Below are positions 22,025 through 31,321 of a DNA stretch of 64,000 nt, in pieces (positions within the stretch are counted from its first letter, which is position 1; every line of letters begins with the position of its first letter). This DNA is from Camellia lanceoleosa (taxonomy: Eukaryota; Streptophyta; Magnoliopsida; Ericales; Theaceae): the NCBI GenBank assembly GCA_025200525.1, contig CM045758.1:58685649-58749648 (forward strand), in the 5' to 3' direction. Both the position numbers and the translations under genes were made by a program. The notes under the pieces were generated by a model. That model searched no databases, was not told the DNA's origin, and saw only the letters and a program-made list of their open reading frames with translations.

Positions 22025-22100
22025 GCTTCATTTGGAATGTTGGTTGACTTTTTGACTTTTTAGCCTGAGGTTAAAATAGCCTCGTTTGAGATGGGCTTTT

Positions 22101-22150
<50 letters not shown>

Positions 22151-22280
22151 TTTGTGAGAGAAAAAATATAATAATTATGATTTGGATGTGACAATTTTTA
22201 GCTTAAGACTAAAGAGCCCATTTTATCTTTTTGTAGCTAAAATAGTCCCAACATCACCCAAACCCACATGCCAAATGAGC
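22025..22280. mobile_element. Tourist-like MITE 5 with 42-base poly-T
   Basis: GGCTTCATTTGGAATGT at the left mirrors ACATGCCAAATGAGC at the right. A run of 42 T occupies 22104-22145. The interior phrases GAGAGAAAAAATATAATAAT and TGATTTGGATGTGAC recur at 19580 and 23310. The TSD is not certain. Confidence 0.6.
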
Positions 22281-23272
22281 ACTATATAACATTATTTATG
22301 TAGAAAAATTAGCAATTATAAATCACATCTATGAATTAAAGGGCAAAATTAAAAATTGCCTAGAGGTGCCGATCAAGGTATGTGTCATAAAAATTGAAGT
22401 AATTTTTCTACATTACTAATTAAATAAAATTTCTTATATAAGCAGTTTTGAAAGAAGTATTTCATGAACATAAAAAATATATAAATAAATTTGACAATTT
22501 TGTTCTTTTATTTTTTTAAAAATTTTGAAATTGAAATATAATTAGATATCAATATATAATCGATTAGATTACCTTTAAGTTATTTTATCAATTGACATAA
22601 TCTAATAAATTACGTCATTTGTCTCTATAATTTTTATAAAATTTATGAATAAACAAATTTCCTTAAAAGTATGATAAAAAAAAAAAAAATCCTTAAAAGA
22701 GACTTTCTACTAATTTTCTTTATTTTTAAAAGTATACTGATGAAAATTTTCTTTATTTTTATTTGCCTTGCATTCATTTAACACAGCCTAAGTCAAGTCA
22801 ATTTGGATTGTTGCAAAAAAGTCGCTTAAAATATCTCATAGGATCACAAATGCAAAATCCATTCTCATCCATCGGGAATTGACTTTTCAAATATTTAAAA
22901 TTTTTTTTTTATAAAAATTATGCAAAAAAGTAGAATGTATAAGCTGCCGTTAATAATTTTTTTAATTTTTTAACTAAAATTTTATTTTAAAGTTGTGGTC
23001 ATGATCATTGTTTCATCCATAAGAAGGGTAACAATATAGGTGGTTAGATAAATTTAGTTTGATTTTGAGGTAAATTAAAGAATCAAATTAGTTGTTATTA
23101 TTCTCTAAATTTATGGATTGAACCGAATCATGAAACTTTAAAAACGAATCAAAATTGAAACCACGAAAAACTATTCAATTTCTGTTAAGTTTCAAGACTA
23201 TAGGCCTTTGTTTGGCATTGACTTTTTTAACTGGATTTTTTGTGTTGAGGTTTTTTTAGTTTGGCATTTTTA
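22281..23272. other. AT-rich spacer with copy 2 of the dispersed repeat
   Basis: No gene is seen. 22988-23115 is the second copy of the 20311-20436 repeat. 22803-22837 duplicates, with four mismatches in 35, the stretch 24540-24574 just upstream of the RLP promoter. Confidence 0.5.
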
Positions 23273-23428
23273 GCCTCGTTTGGTTTGACTTTTTTGATTT
23301 TTTTGACTTTTATAAGAGAAAAAATGTAATGATTATGATTTGGATGTGACATTTTATCTTATTAGCTTATATGATAAATTTTGTCTTTTTATGCTTTTTT
23401 AACTAAAAATCTTTAGCCAAACGACCCC
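23273..23428. mobile_element. Tourist-like MITE 6 (about 156 bp)
   Basis: GCCTCGTTTGGTTTGAC at the left mirrors TTTAGCCAAACGACCCC at the right, followed by TAA. The interior shares AATGATTATGATTTGGATGTGAC with MITE 5. The left TSD is unclear. Confidence 0.65.
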
Positions 23429-24039
23429 TAAATTAAGAACTTCATCACTATATTTAGAATATGTAATTTAATAAATATTTCCTATGCAAGCATTCCAAAA
23501 ATTTCATAAACATACTCAAATTTTTCGAATACTCTCCAAATTTTTCGAATAATGCTTATTTTTTGAGACAAAACTTTTGATCTCAAAAGGTTAGCAATTA
23601 AGCACTAAATGCCTAATTTTGTCACTAAAAATAAAATAACAACACTTTTAGGGACAAAAATATTTTATCTCTAAAAAGTTATTTTATCCTTAAATTTTTA
23701 TCTCTAAAACTTTAATTTCTTATAGTGATAAAACACTAAAATAAAAAATAATTTTAAAAAAGTTGAGTGCATGGGTGTGAAACGCATTAGAGTAAGCTAA
23801 TATAGGTATATTTTATTCACATCAAGAGGCAGAATCACATGAATTGCATTAGAGTTTGTTACATTTTCATGGATGAACTCTTATCCTGTACTTGGTTGAG
23901 AGATTTGATAAGGGATTTAAAAAGAAAAAAGGAAAAAGATATATAAAATATAGGTATATTTTATTCACATTTCACTTATTTTTTCTTTTTTTCTTTCCAA
24001 ATTCTCCAACCAAGCATAACGTTAACAGTTTAGTTTGGA

Positions 24040-24369
24040 ATAGTTTTTTGAAAATTAGATTTTTTAATTTTTAATTTTTATTTTTTTAGTGCTTTTTTTT
24101 TAAATATTAAATTTTTTTTTTTATTTTTTTTATTTTTAGATGCATATAACCTAAATACAAAAGAATATGAATATATACTTTTGTATTTATCTATTTTTTT
24201 TTAAAAAATATTTTTTTAGAAATATGATACTTTTTAGGTGTGTCTAAATTTTGTGTATCTAAAGAGAGGGAAAAAAAAAAAGTTTAAAATATTAAAAAAA
24301 TTTATAAAAATACAAAATACAAAAAACAAAAAAAATAAAAAATAAAAAACTATAATTTTCAAAAATCTA
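24040..24369. repeat. AT-rich fold-back element near the RLP promoter
   Basis: ATAGTTTTTTGAAAATTAGA on the left mirrors AAAAAACTATAATTTTC and AAAATCTAT on the right. Homopolymer-rich arms extend toward the centre. It lies about 250 bp upstream of the RLP TATA box. Confidence 0.5.
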
Positions 24370-24614
24370 TATATATATATTACCGTCTATCCACGATAAA
24401 AATGAAAGTTACATGCGTAAACTCCATTCTCATTCTAAATAAACCATATAATATATAATAGAAATTTCATTCCTTAGCTAGTCACTAATACTTTGATGGA
24501 GATATAAGTGAGAAAGATCAAAGATTGTAACATTTTCCTTTGGATTGTTACACAAAAGTCATTTAAAATATCTCCCCAGATTGACCAGCCAAGGTCTGGC
24601 CAGGAAAAACGCAC

Positions 24615-24622
24615 TATATATA
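24615..24622 (+). promoter_or_regulatory. TATA box of the RLP gene
   Basis: TATATATA lies 78 bp before the ATG at 24693. With the usual spacing transcription would begin near 24645-24650, giving a 5' leader of about 45 bases. Confidence 0.6.
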
Positions 24623-24692
24623 GCGCGAATAACATTCGATATTAAGTCACAAATACACCGAATACTAAATTGTGCTGTGTTGCATGTTTATC

Positions 24693-27600
24693 ATGGGTTC
24701 ATCATCCATGAGAATTGCAGCAATTGTTTTTTACCTTTGCTTTCTCACCTTTGCAACATTTCATAATTGCTTTTGCAATGGAAACTCCAACATTGTTTGC
24801 TCCAAAACTGAAAAGCAAGCCCTTCTAAAATTCAAGCAAGATCTTAAAGACCCTTCCAACCGGTTGTCCTCTTGGGCTGGTGACGACTGTTGTCAATGGT
24901 CCGGAGTTGTCTGCGACAACTTCACTGGCCATGTCCATGTGATCCACCTTCCTAATAATTATAGTGATGTTGATTGTTATCTTAAACAAAATATTTCTGA
25001 ATTTGAAGCTTGCTGGCTTTATCACAAGTTAGGAGGAAAAATAAATCCTTCTTTGCTCGACTTGAAGCACCTCCGTTATCTGGACTTGAGCCAGAATTAT
25101 TTTGGAGGGATTCGCATTCCTAGTTTCATTGGCTCTATTGGAAGTTTGAGGTATCTCGACCTGTCTTATGCCGGATTCAACGGAGCCATTCCTCATCAAC
25201 TAGGAAATCTCACCGTGATGCGTCATCTGGACTTGAGCTGGAATTATTTTGGAGGGATTCACATTCCTAGCTTCATTGGCTCTATTGGAAGTTTGAGGTA
25301 CCTCAACCTGTCTTATGCCGGATTCAGTGGAGCCATTCCTCATCAACTAGGAAATCTCACCATGATGCGTCATCTGGACTTGAGCCGGAATTATTTTGGA
25401 GGGATTCGCATTCCTAGCTTCATTGGCTCTATTGGAAGTTTGAGGTATCTCGACCTGTCTTATGCCGGATTCTTCGGAGCCATTCCTCATCAACTAGGAA
25501 ATCTCACCATGATACATTATCTGGACTTGAGCGGGAATCATTTTTATCATCAAGGTACTTTTTTTGAAATTGAATCACAGTTACGTGGTGATAATTTACA
25601 CTGGGTTTCAGGTCTTCTTTCATTACAACACCTTGATATGTCAGAGGTAAACCTTAGCAAAGCAGTGGATTGGGTAGAGGTGATAAGCACGCTTCCTTCT
25701 TTGGTAGAATTGCATTTAGCTGCATGTGATCTCAAATATTCTTCTCCTTCAACTACCATTAACTTTACATCACTACATATCCTCGACCTTTCTGATAACA
25801 ATTTTGCATCGTCTATACCTAAGTGGATTTATAGTTTGGATCTTCTAGTTTCCCTACATATCAGTCATTGTAACTTTTATGGCCCAATTCCTAATGGTAT
25901 TCAAAACATGACTTCTCTCAAAGAGTTTTATGCTGTTGGAAATAATCTGAATTCATCATTGTCCAAGGGGTTGTTTAGCCTCAAAGACCTTCTTGTTCTG
26001 GACTTAGGCTTCAATAAGTTTCAGGGACCAATTCCAATTGGCCTTTTAAACATGACATGTCTTAGAGATCTAAATTTGAGAGATAATCTTTTCACTACGT
26101 TGCCGAATGGGTTGTTGTCTAGTCTTAGCCATCTTGAGTCGGTCATTCTCAGTGACAATCTCTTGCAAGGTGTAATCTCAGGAGCCATAGCAAACTTGAC
26201 TTCCCTCTTTAGCCTTGACATGTCACACAATCAACTTGAAGGGAAAATAGCAACATCATTGGGAAAACTATGCAAGTTGAAGAGAATTGATTTATCATAT
26301 AACAAATTTGGTGGAGAGGCAGCTGAAGCTTTCAAAAATTTCTCCCAATGCATGTTAGATGGATTGGAATCAATGTCATTAGGGAACAATTATCTTGGTG
26401 GTCAATTTCCAAATGAGCTTTACCAATTCAAAAATCTAACTTACCTTTCTCTTCAAAATAACTCCATTATTGGTCCCATTCCGGAGTCGATCAATAGATT
26501 ATCATCCTTGACAAGTTTACATCTTTCCTATAATCATTTGACTGGAGTTCTTCCTGAAAGTCTTGGGCAACTTGAAAAATTAGAAACTTTAGATCTTTCA
26601 TATAATCATTTGAATGGAACTCTTCCTGAAAGTCTTGGGCAACTTGTGATGTTAAACTATTTAGATGTATCTCATAATTTGATGAAGGGTGTTGTCTATG
26701 AGATTCACTTTGCCAATCTCACAAGATTATGGTACTTAGATGGAAGTAAGAACAATTTAACTTTGAAAGTGCGTGATGGTTGGATCCCCACTTTTCAAGT
26801 TGGATATTTGATGTTGGCCTCTTGGCAATTAGGGCCGCAATTTCCAGATTGGCTTCAATACCAAGGACAATTAACATTATTGGACATAGCCAACACAGGA
26901 ATTTCTGATTCCATTCCGCAATGGTTTTGGCCCAAAATTTCCAACCTTTGGCAATTAAATCTCTCTCGTAACCAAATTCGTGGAGAGATTCCAAGAGAAT
27001 TTGAGGTTCTCATTAGTGCTTCTATGATTGACTTAAGTTTCAATAACTTCAAGGGTATGTTACCATTCATCTCCTCTACTGTGGAAAGGTTAGATCTTTC
27101 AAATAATTCTTTTTTAGGATCTATTTACCATGCCTTATGTGGTAGGATGACGAAACAAAATTGGCTGATTGTTCTTAATCTAGCAAACAATTATTTGTCT
27201 GGAAGAATTCCTAATTGTTGGCAGCATTGGCAATATTTGGAAGTCTTACAATTAGAAAATAACCAATTGATGGGTACCATTCCACCGTCTATTGGACATT
27301 TAGCTTCCCTCAAATCATTGCACTTGCGACATAACAACCTCTCAGGAAAACTACCGCAATCTCTACAACATTGTATAAACTTGGTGCTCATTGATCTTGG
27401 TGGAAATGAATTTATTGGAAGCATACCTACTTGGATGGGGAATTCATTTTCGAAATTGGTAGTTCTTAATCTTCGTTCAAATAAGTTTCAAGGCGGCATT
27501 CCATATGAACTATGTTGTCTAAGTTCTCTTCAAATCTTGGACCTTGCACATAATAATCTCTCAGCAGTTGTGCCAAAATGTATCAACAATTTCACAGCTA

Positions 27601-28304
27601 TGGTTGAAAAACAAAATTCAAGCAATCTCTTTTCTTATTTTGCAATGAGTCCTACATCAGGAGCTCAAGAAAATTCATTTCTTGTGACCAAAGGAAGAGA
27701 GGTTGAATATAGCACCATCCTTAAATTTGTTACAAGCATAGATCTTTCAGAAAACAATTTGTCTGGAGAGATCCCCAAGGAACTAACTAGACTAGTTGGA
27801 TTGCATTCATTGAATCTGTCTGGAAATCATTTTACCGGAGAGATCCCAAAGAATATTGGTGATATGGAACAACTTGAATCCCTAGATTTCTCTCTAAACC
27901 AACTTTGTGGTGAAATTCCTTTGAGCATGTCAAGTTTGACATTCTTGAGTCACTTGAATTTGTCTTATAATAATTTGATAGGACAAATTCCATTTAGTAC
28001 TCAACTTCAAAGCTTAGAGAATTCAAGCTTTGTCGGCAACAAACTTTGTGGACCTCCACTCCCAAACTGTGACACAAACAAGGCAATACCTAAAGTTGGA
28101 CATGGAGGCAATGAAGAAGGAGAGGGATTTCCAGAAGTGTGGTTCTATGCGATATCGGCACTTGGATTTGTTGTTGGTTTTTGGGTTGTGGTGGGTCCTT
28201 TACTATTCAAGATGTGCTGGAGAATTGCTTATTTTCGGTTTCTTGATGATATTTGGTACAACTTCTGTAATTTTATTTTAAAATGTCACTATATTTGTAA
28301 TTGA
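24693..28304 (+). CDS. LRR receptor-like protein, EIX2/Cf-type (RLP)
   Basis: A single uninterrupted frame of 1203 residues. I start at ATG 24693 (MGSSSMRI..); an in-frame ATG 24684 is possible, and the frame upstream of it begins only with GTG. Residues 1-30 are a signal peptide. LRRNT is at 36-75 (CSKTEKQALLKFKQDL, then DDCCQWSGVVC). LRRs of the LxxLxLSxNxLxGxIP type follow, including three tandem 49-residue units at 130-276. One island is near 685-730 (NLTLKVRDGWIPTF) and a second loop-out at about 970-1005 (MVEKQ..KGREVEYS). Then come the last LRRs, a juxtamembrane acidic stretch (NEEGEGFPE), one membrane helix at about 1150-1173 with GFVVG (GxxxG type) and a ~30-residue tail without a kinase. 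RLPs of this family sit in the plasma membrane, bind apoplastic elicitors and signal through SOBIR1/BAK1-type kinases. The ligand cannot be told from sequence. No frame damage is seen, so it is probably functional. Confidence 0.93.
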   Translation: MGSSSMRIAAIVFYLCFLTFATFHNCFCNGNSNIVCSKTEKQALLKFKQDLKDPSNRLSSWAGDDCCQWSGVVCDNFTGHVHVIHLPNNYSDVDCYLKQNISEFEACWLYHKLGGKINPSLLDLKHLRYLDLSQNYFGGIRIPSFIGSIGSLRYLDLSYAGFNGAIPHQLGNLTVMRHLDLSWNYFGGIHIPSFIGSIGSLRYLNLSYAGFSGAIPHQLGNLTMMRHLDLSRNYFGGIRIPSFIGSIGSLRYLDLSYAGFFGAIPHQLGNLTMIHYLDLSGNHFYHQGTFFEIESQLRGDNLHWVSGLLSLQHLDMSEVNLSKAVDWVEVISTLPSLVELHLAACDLKYSSPSTTINFTSLHILDLSDNNFASSIPKWIYSLDLLVSLHISHCNFYGPIPNGIQNMTSLKEFYAVGNNLNSSLSKGLFSLKDLLVLDLGFNKFQGPIPIGLLNMTCLRDLNLRDNLFTTLPNGLLSSLSHLESVILSDNLLQGVISGAIANLTSLFSLDMSHNQLEGKIATSLGKLCKLKRIDLSYNKFGGEAAEAFKNFSQCMLDGLESMSLGNNYLGGQFPNELYQFKNLTYLSLQNNSIIGPIPESINRLSSLTSLHLSYNHLTGVLPESLGQLEKLETLDLSYNHLNGTLPESLGQLVMLNYLDVSHNLMKGVVYEIHFANLTRLWYLDGSKNNLTLKVRDGWIPTFQVGYLMLASWQLGPQFPDWLQYQGQLTLLDIANTGISDSIPQWFWPKISNLWQLNLSRNQIRGEIPREFEVLISASMIDLSFNNFKGMLPFISSTVERLDLSNNSFLGSIYHALCGRMTKQNWLIVLNLANNYLSGRIPNCWQHWQYLEVLQLENNQLMGTIPPSIGHLASLKSLHLRHNNLSGKLPQSLQHCINLVLIDLGGNEFIGSIPTWMGNSFSKLVVLNLRSNKFQGGIPYELCCLSSLQILDLAHNNLSAVVPKCINNFTAMVEKQNSSNLFSYFAMSPTSGAQENSFLVTKGREVEYSTILKFVTSIDLSENNLSGEIPKELTRLVGLHSLNLSGNHFTGEIPKNIGDMEQLESLDFSLNQLCGEIPLSMSSLTFLSHLNLSYNNLIGQIPFSTQLQSLENSSFVGNKLCGPPLPNCDTNKAIPKVGHGGNEEGEGFPEVWFYAISALGFVVGFWVVVGPLLFKMCWRIAYFRFLDDIWYNFCNFILKCHYICN
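25080..25520 (+). repeat. Three tandem 147-bp units inside the RLP
   Basis: Units begin at 25080, 25227 and 25374, each CTGGACTTGAGC.., and each encodes 49 residues, that is two LRRs. The spacing is exactly 147 bp. Most differences between units change an amino acid (for example Q/W/R at unit position 5 and N/S/F at position 34), and several lie at variable LRR positions. The reading frame is kept. Confidence 0.95.
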
Positions 28305-28368
28305 AGGAATTGCTCATCTATTCCCTCAAATAATTATGTCTAATAATTGATGTACTTTGTTGTTTCAG

Positions 28369-28495
28369 TTTGAGAAGGTTAGCATTGTTTAGGGCGCTAA
28401 GATACAGTGTGAAAAGAAAAGGAATGATGAAACCATCGCCATTTGATGTAAAAGTGTTAGAGGAATTTAAGCTTCTTGCCAAGCTCAAAATGTGA
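28369..28495 (+). other. Possible alternative last exon of the RLP
   Basis: A GT at 28256-28257 (ATTTG|GTACA) and a pyrimidine-rich acceptor TTGTTTCAG ending at 28368 would remove 113 bases. They would replace the tail after residue 1187 with 42 in-frame codons (beginning LRRLALFRALR, rich in Lys/Arg) ending TGA at 28493-28495. The frame is open throughout. I do not recognise the tail, and no transcript evidence is available. Confidence 0.3.
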
Positions 28496-28864
28496 TGAAT
28501 GTTTTCTGAGATAGTTTTTTTTTTTTTTTTCCTTTCTTTTTTAAAATCAACAAAGAAAGGAATTTCATTGATGAAATCAAACAAACAAATATATGATATT
28601 ATATAAATAAAAAAATAAAGGCAAGAGCAAAGAGAGTATTTAATTTAGTTCATTGGAATGATTTGGATGAGAATAAAATGACTCTTTCTTGATCTCTCAA
28701 TGGAATGATCATGCTCCTTATTGATGAATATTTAAATGGAATTACCATTTTATTTAAAACTCATTCAAAAACAAAAAAAAAAATAAAAAAAAAAAAATCA
28801 AACACTCCATAAGGTTTCTTTCTTAGGAAATTCTATAGTTTTGGGTGTGTACCACTGCCATTAG
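28496..28864. other. RLP 3' flank
   Basis: AT-rich with poly-T and poly-A tracts (28509-28530, 28770-28798) and AATAAA at 28605-28610, a possible polyadenylation signal. It ends at the copia insertion. Confidence 0.5.
28860..28864. repeat. Left TSD of copia element (ATTAG)
   Basis: It is matched by GTTAG at 63759-63763, one mismatch in five bases. Confidence 0.65.
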
Positions 28865-29235
28865 TGTTAGTGGGAGTGGGGTGCAAACCACTGTTGGTAA
28901 TTTACAATGAGAGGATTAACACTTAACCAAACTGAAATTAAATTCACTCAAAATGATTCTGAAAAAATACAGAGCATGAAGTACAATTTTCTTTCATTTT
29001 ATTTTCTTTTCTCCAACACTCTGAATTCTCAAAACACATAGCTATATATAGATAAAACTACAATGTGAACGCATTAAATGCAATTACGGCTAGCAATGTG
29101 AACGCATTAAATGCAACTACGACTAGGAACCAACCATCTTGATTTCAGCCTCCATTTTTGACAAACTTAATTGCAGCCTCTACTCTTAGGCCGGTGGAAA
29201 AGATAATTTTTTTATATCAAGATTATTTCACAACA
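28865..29235 (-). repeat. Copia 3' LTR (371 bp)
   Basis: Plus-strand text starts TGTTAGTGGGAGTGGGG and ends ATTTCACAACA. It has a 20-odd-bp duplication around AATGTGAACGCATTAAATGC that the other LTR lacks in part. Next to it the minus strand reads AAGGGGAGA, the polypurine tract (29236-29247). Confidence 0.92.
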
Positions 29236-30600
29236 TCTCCCCTTAATCTTGATTCTCCATGCTGCTTCATCCCGAGCATCAACTTCATTCTGTTGAACAG
29301 ATCATTTTTCAATGGCTTCGTGAAAATATCTGCAAGCTGATCTTGAGATTTGCAAGGAAATAATTCCACCTCTTTATTTTTCACATGCTCTCGGATGAAA
29401 TGATAGCGTGTATCAATATGCTTACTCCTTTCATGATAAACTGGGTTATTTGCTAATGCAATTGCTGAGCGATTATCAACAAAAATCTCAATGAGTTTTT
29501 CTTGTGGAAATCCCAAATGTTTTAGCATGTTCCGTAACCATATTGCATGGCACACAGCTGAGTTGGCTGCAACATACTCAGCTTCGCAAGTCGATAATGT
29601 CACAATGGCTTGCTTCTTAGATGGCCATGTGAAGGCCCCATAAATAAAGTAAATCCCGTAGTACTTTCTCGTTTATCCAAGTCACGTCCCCAGTCGCTAT
29701 CTGAGTAGCCAACAAGATTGAAATTATCAGTTGGTTTATAAATAAACCATCATCGACTGTACCTTTGATGTAGCGAAGAATCCTCTTTGCTGCATAAAAG
29801 TGTGACTGATCCAGTGTTTCCATATATCTACTAATCAGTCCTACTCCATAAAGTATGTCTGGCCTGGTGCAAGTAAGATAGTGAAGACTTCCAACTAGGC
29901 TCTTGAAACAAGTTGGATCCACATCACCTACCTTTGTATCTTTTTTGAGCTCCACTCCACTGTCTACAGGAGTGTTCACTGGATTGCAATTTTTCATTTC
30001 ATATCTCTTGAGAATTTCCTTGGCATAGCCACTTTGGGAAATAAAAATGCCATCTTTTCTTTGTGCCACTTCAATGCCGAGAAAATGAGCCATCAATCCA
30101 ATATCTGTCATTTCAAATTCATGGACCATGCTTCTTTTAAAGTCTTTGAACATGCTGGATTGTTTCCGGTGAAGATTAGATTATCAACATAAAGACAAGC
30201 AACATGCTTCCATCAGTTTCCTTCTTCAAATATAGTGCATGCTCATATGGGCATTTTTCAAAACCATTGTCATGAAAATACTGATCAATTCTAGTATTCC
30301 ATGCGCGCGGAGCTTGCTTCAATCCATAAAGTGCTTTATTCAACTTGTACACTTTGTCTTCATGCCCATTCTGAACATACCCCAAAGCTAGTTCAATGTA
30401 GATTTCTTCTTCAAGGAAACCATTAAGAAATGCAGATTTCACATTAAGTTGATAAATTTGCCACTTGTGCTGGGCAGCTAAAGAAATCATTAGCCTGATA
30501 GTCTTCAATCGGGCAACTGGAGCAAATACCTCTCCATGATCAATTTCAGCTCTCTACTTGTAACCTTTTGCTAATAACCTTGCCTTATAGTGTTGCACTT
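29223..30600 (-). pseudogene. Copia RT C-terminal half and RNase H
   Basis: Reading from 30600 leftward: HYKARL, EVFAPVARLKTIRLMISLAA and QLNVKSAFLNGFLEEEIYIE (30508-30400), then YKLNKALYGLKQAPRAW. The catalytic box reads YVDN instead of YVDD at about 30185 and is reached only through a frameshift. RNase H follows (MTLSTCEAEYVAANSAVCHA; VDNRSAIALANNP; KHIDTRYHFIREH; ADIFTKPL) and ends in the LTR. A frameshift near 29610 separates the RNase H halves. Inactive. Confidence 0.9.
30596..30600. repeat. Left TSD of Tat-like element (CACTT)
   Basis: The partner is CATTT at 57252-57256, one mismatch. Collapsing the duplication restores the copia RT reading frame across the junction. Confidence 0.8.
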
Positions 30601-31280
30601 TGTAGACACCCTATTTTTGACGGACCTTAAAACTCAGATGTCATCGTTTGTGCACGTGGTGATTACGCATGTTTGTGCTTGTTATGAGTTTCCGGAGCTC
30701 TCAGCCGTGCGCCTTGTCTCGGGACCTCTTAACTCTCTACTTTTTGGCCTGGTTTTTGGACCAGACCTTGGTGCCTTTTCCTGGAGGGAGAGAGAGGCCT
30801 GTAGGCCACTTTTTGTAGCTGTAGGCTACTTTTCTCTCTCGTAGGCCACTTGCGGTGGCTAGTAGGCTAGTTTCGGGGGCTTTCGGCTGAGCGCCTTATC
30901 TCGGGGCCTCTTGGATCTCTTCCTTTTGGCTTGTTTTTGTGCCATACTTTGTTACCCCTTGCCTAGAGGGAGGGGAGGGCATGTCGGCCACTTTTGGTGG
31001 CTGTAGGCCACTTTTTCCTCCTGTAGGCCACTTTAAGTGGTCGGTCGGCCAATTGAAGTGGCCTACGACCATTTTTTAGTCTTTGCAGATATTTTTATTG
31101 CCAACTGTGTCAGCTGTTGGGGACAGAAGGCATCCTCCATACACGTGTATGGAGGGATTGTAACAAGTTTCTAGCTTGTCAAACAAGCTTAAGGCTTGAA
31201 ATTCTATAAGAGGGAAGCTTCCTTCCCCTTGAGAAGGGTTCATAAATTTTGAGAAGTAAAATATCTACTCTCTCTTTAGA

Positions 31281-31321
<41 letters not shown>

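Larger units (their letters stand above)
16577..23727. mobile_element. Candidate CACTA-like element boundaries
   Basis: CACTACAAGAA at 16577-16587 and TTCTTATAGTG at 23717-23727 form an inverted pair differing at one base. Both are flanked by ATA (16574-16576 and 23728-23730), the 3-bp duplication size of CACTA transposons. The right end has short repeated phrases (ATCTCTAAAA, GTCACTAAAAA) like CACTA subterminal repeats. Against it: no transposase is visible in the 7.15 kb and the left subterminal region does not mirror the right. Confidence 0.35.

Noticed and set aside
22104..22145. 42-base poly-T as a retroposon tail
   Set aside because: It lies inside a TIR-bounded MITE and no retroposon body adjoins it; microsatellite growth is simpler.
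24672..24683. Longer RLP start seven codons upstream
   Set aside because: The codon at 24672 is GTG; the first ATGs are 24684 and 24693, and the latter gives a normal signal peptide.
24825..27424. Minus-strand open frames across the RLP
   Set aside because: They are shadows of the plus-strand LRR coding sequence, with no domain of their own.
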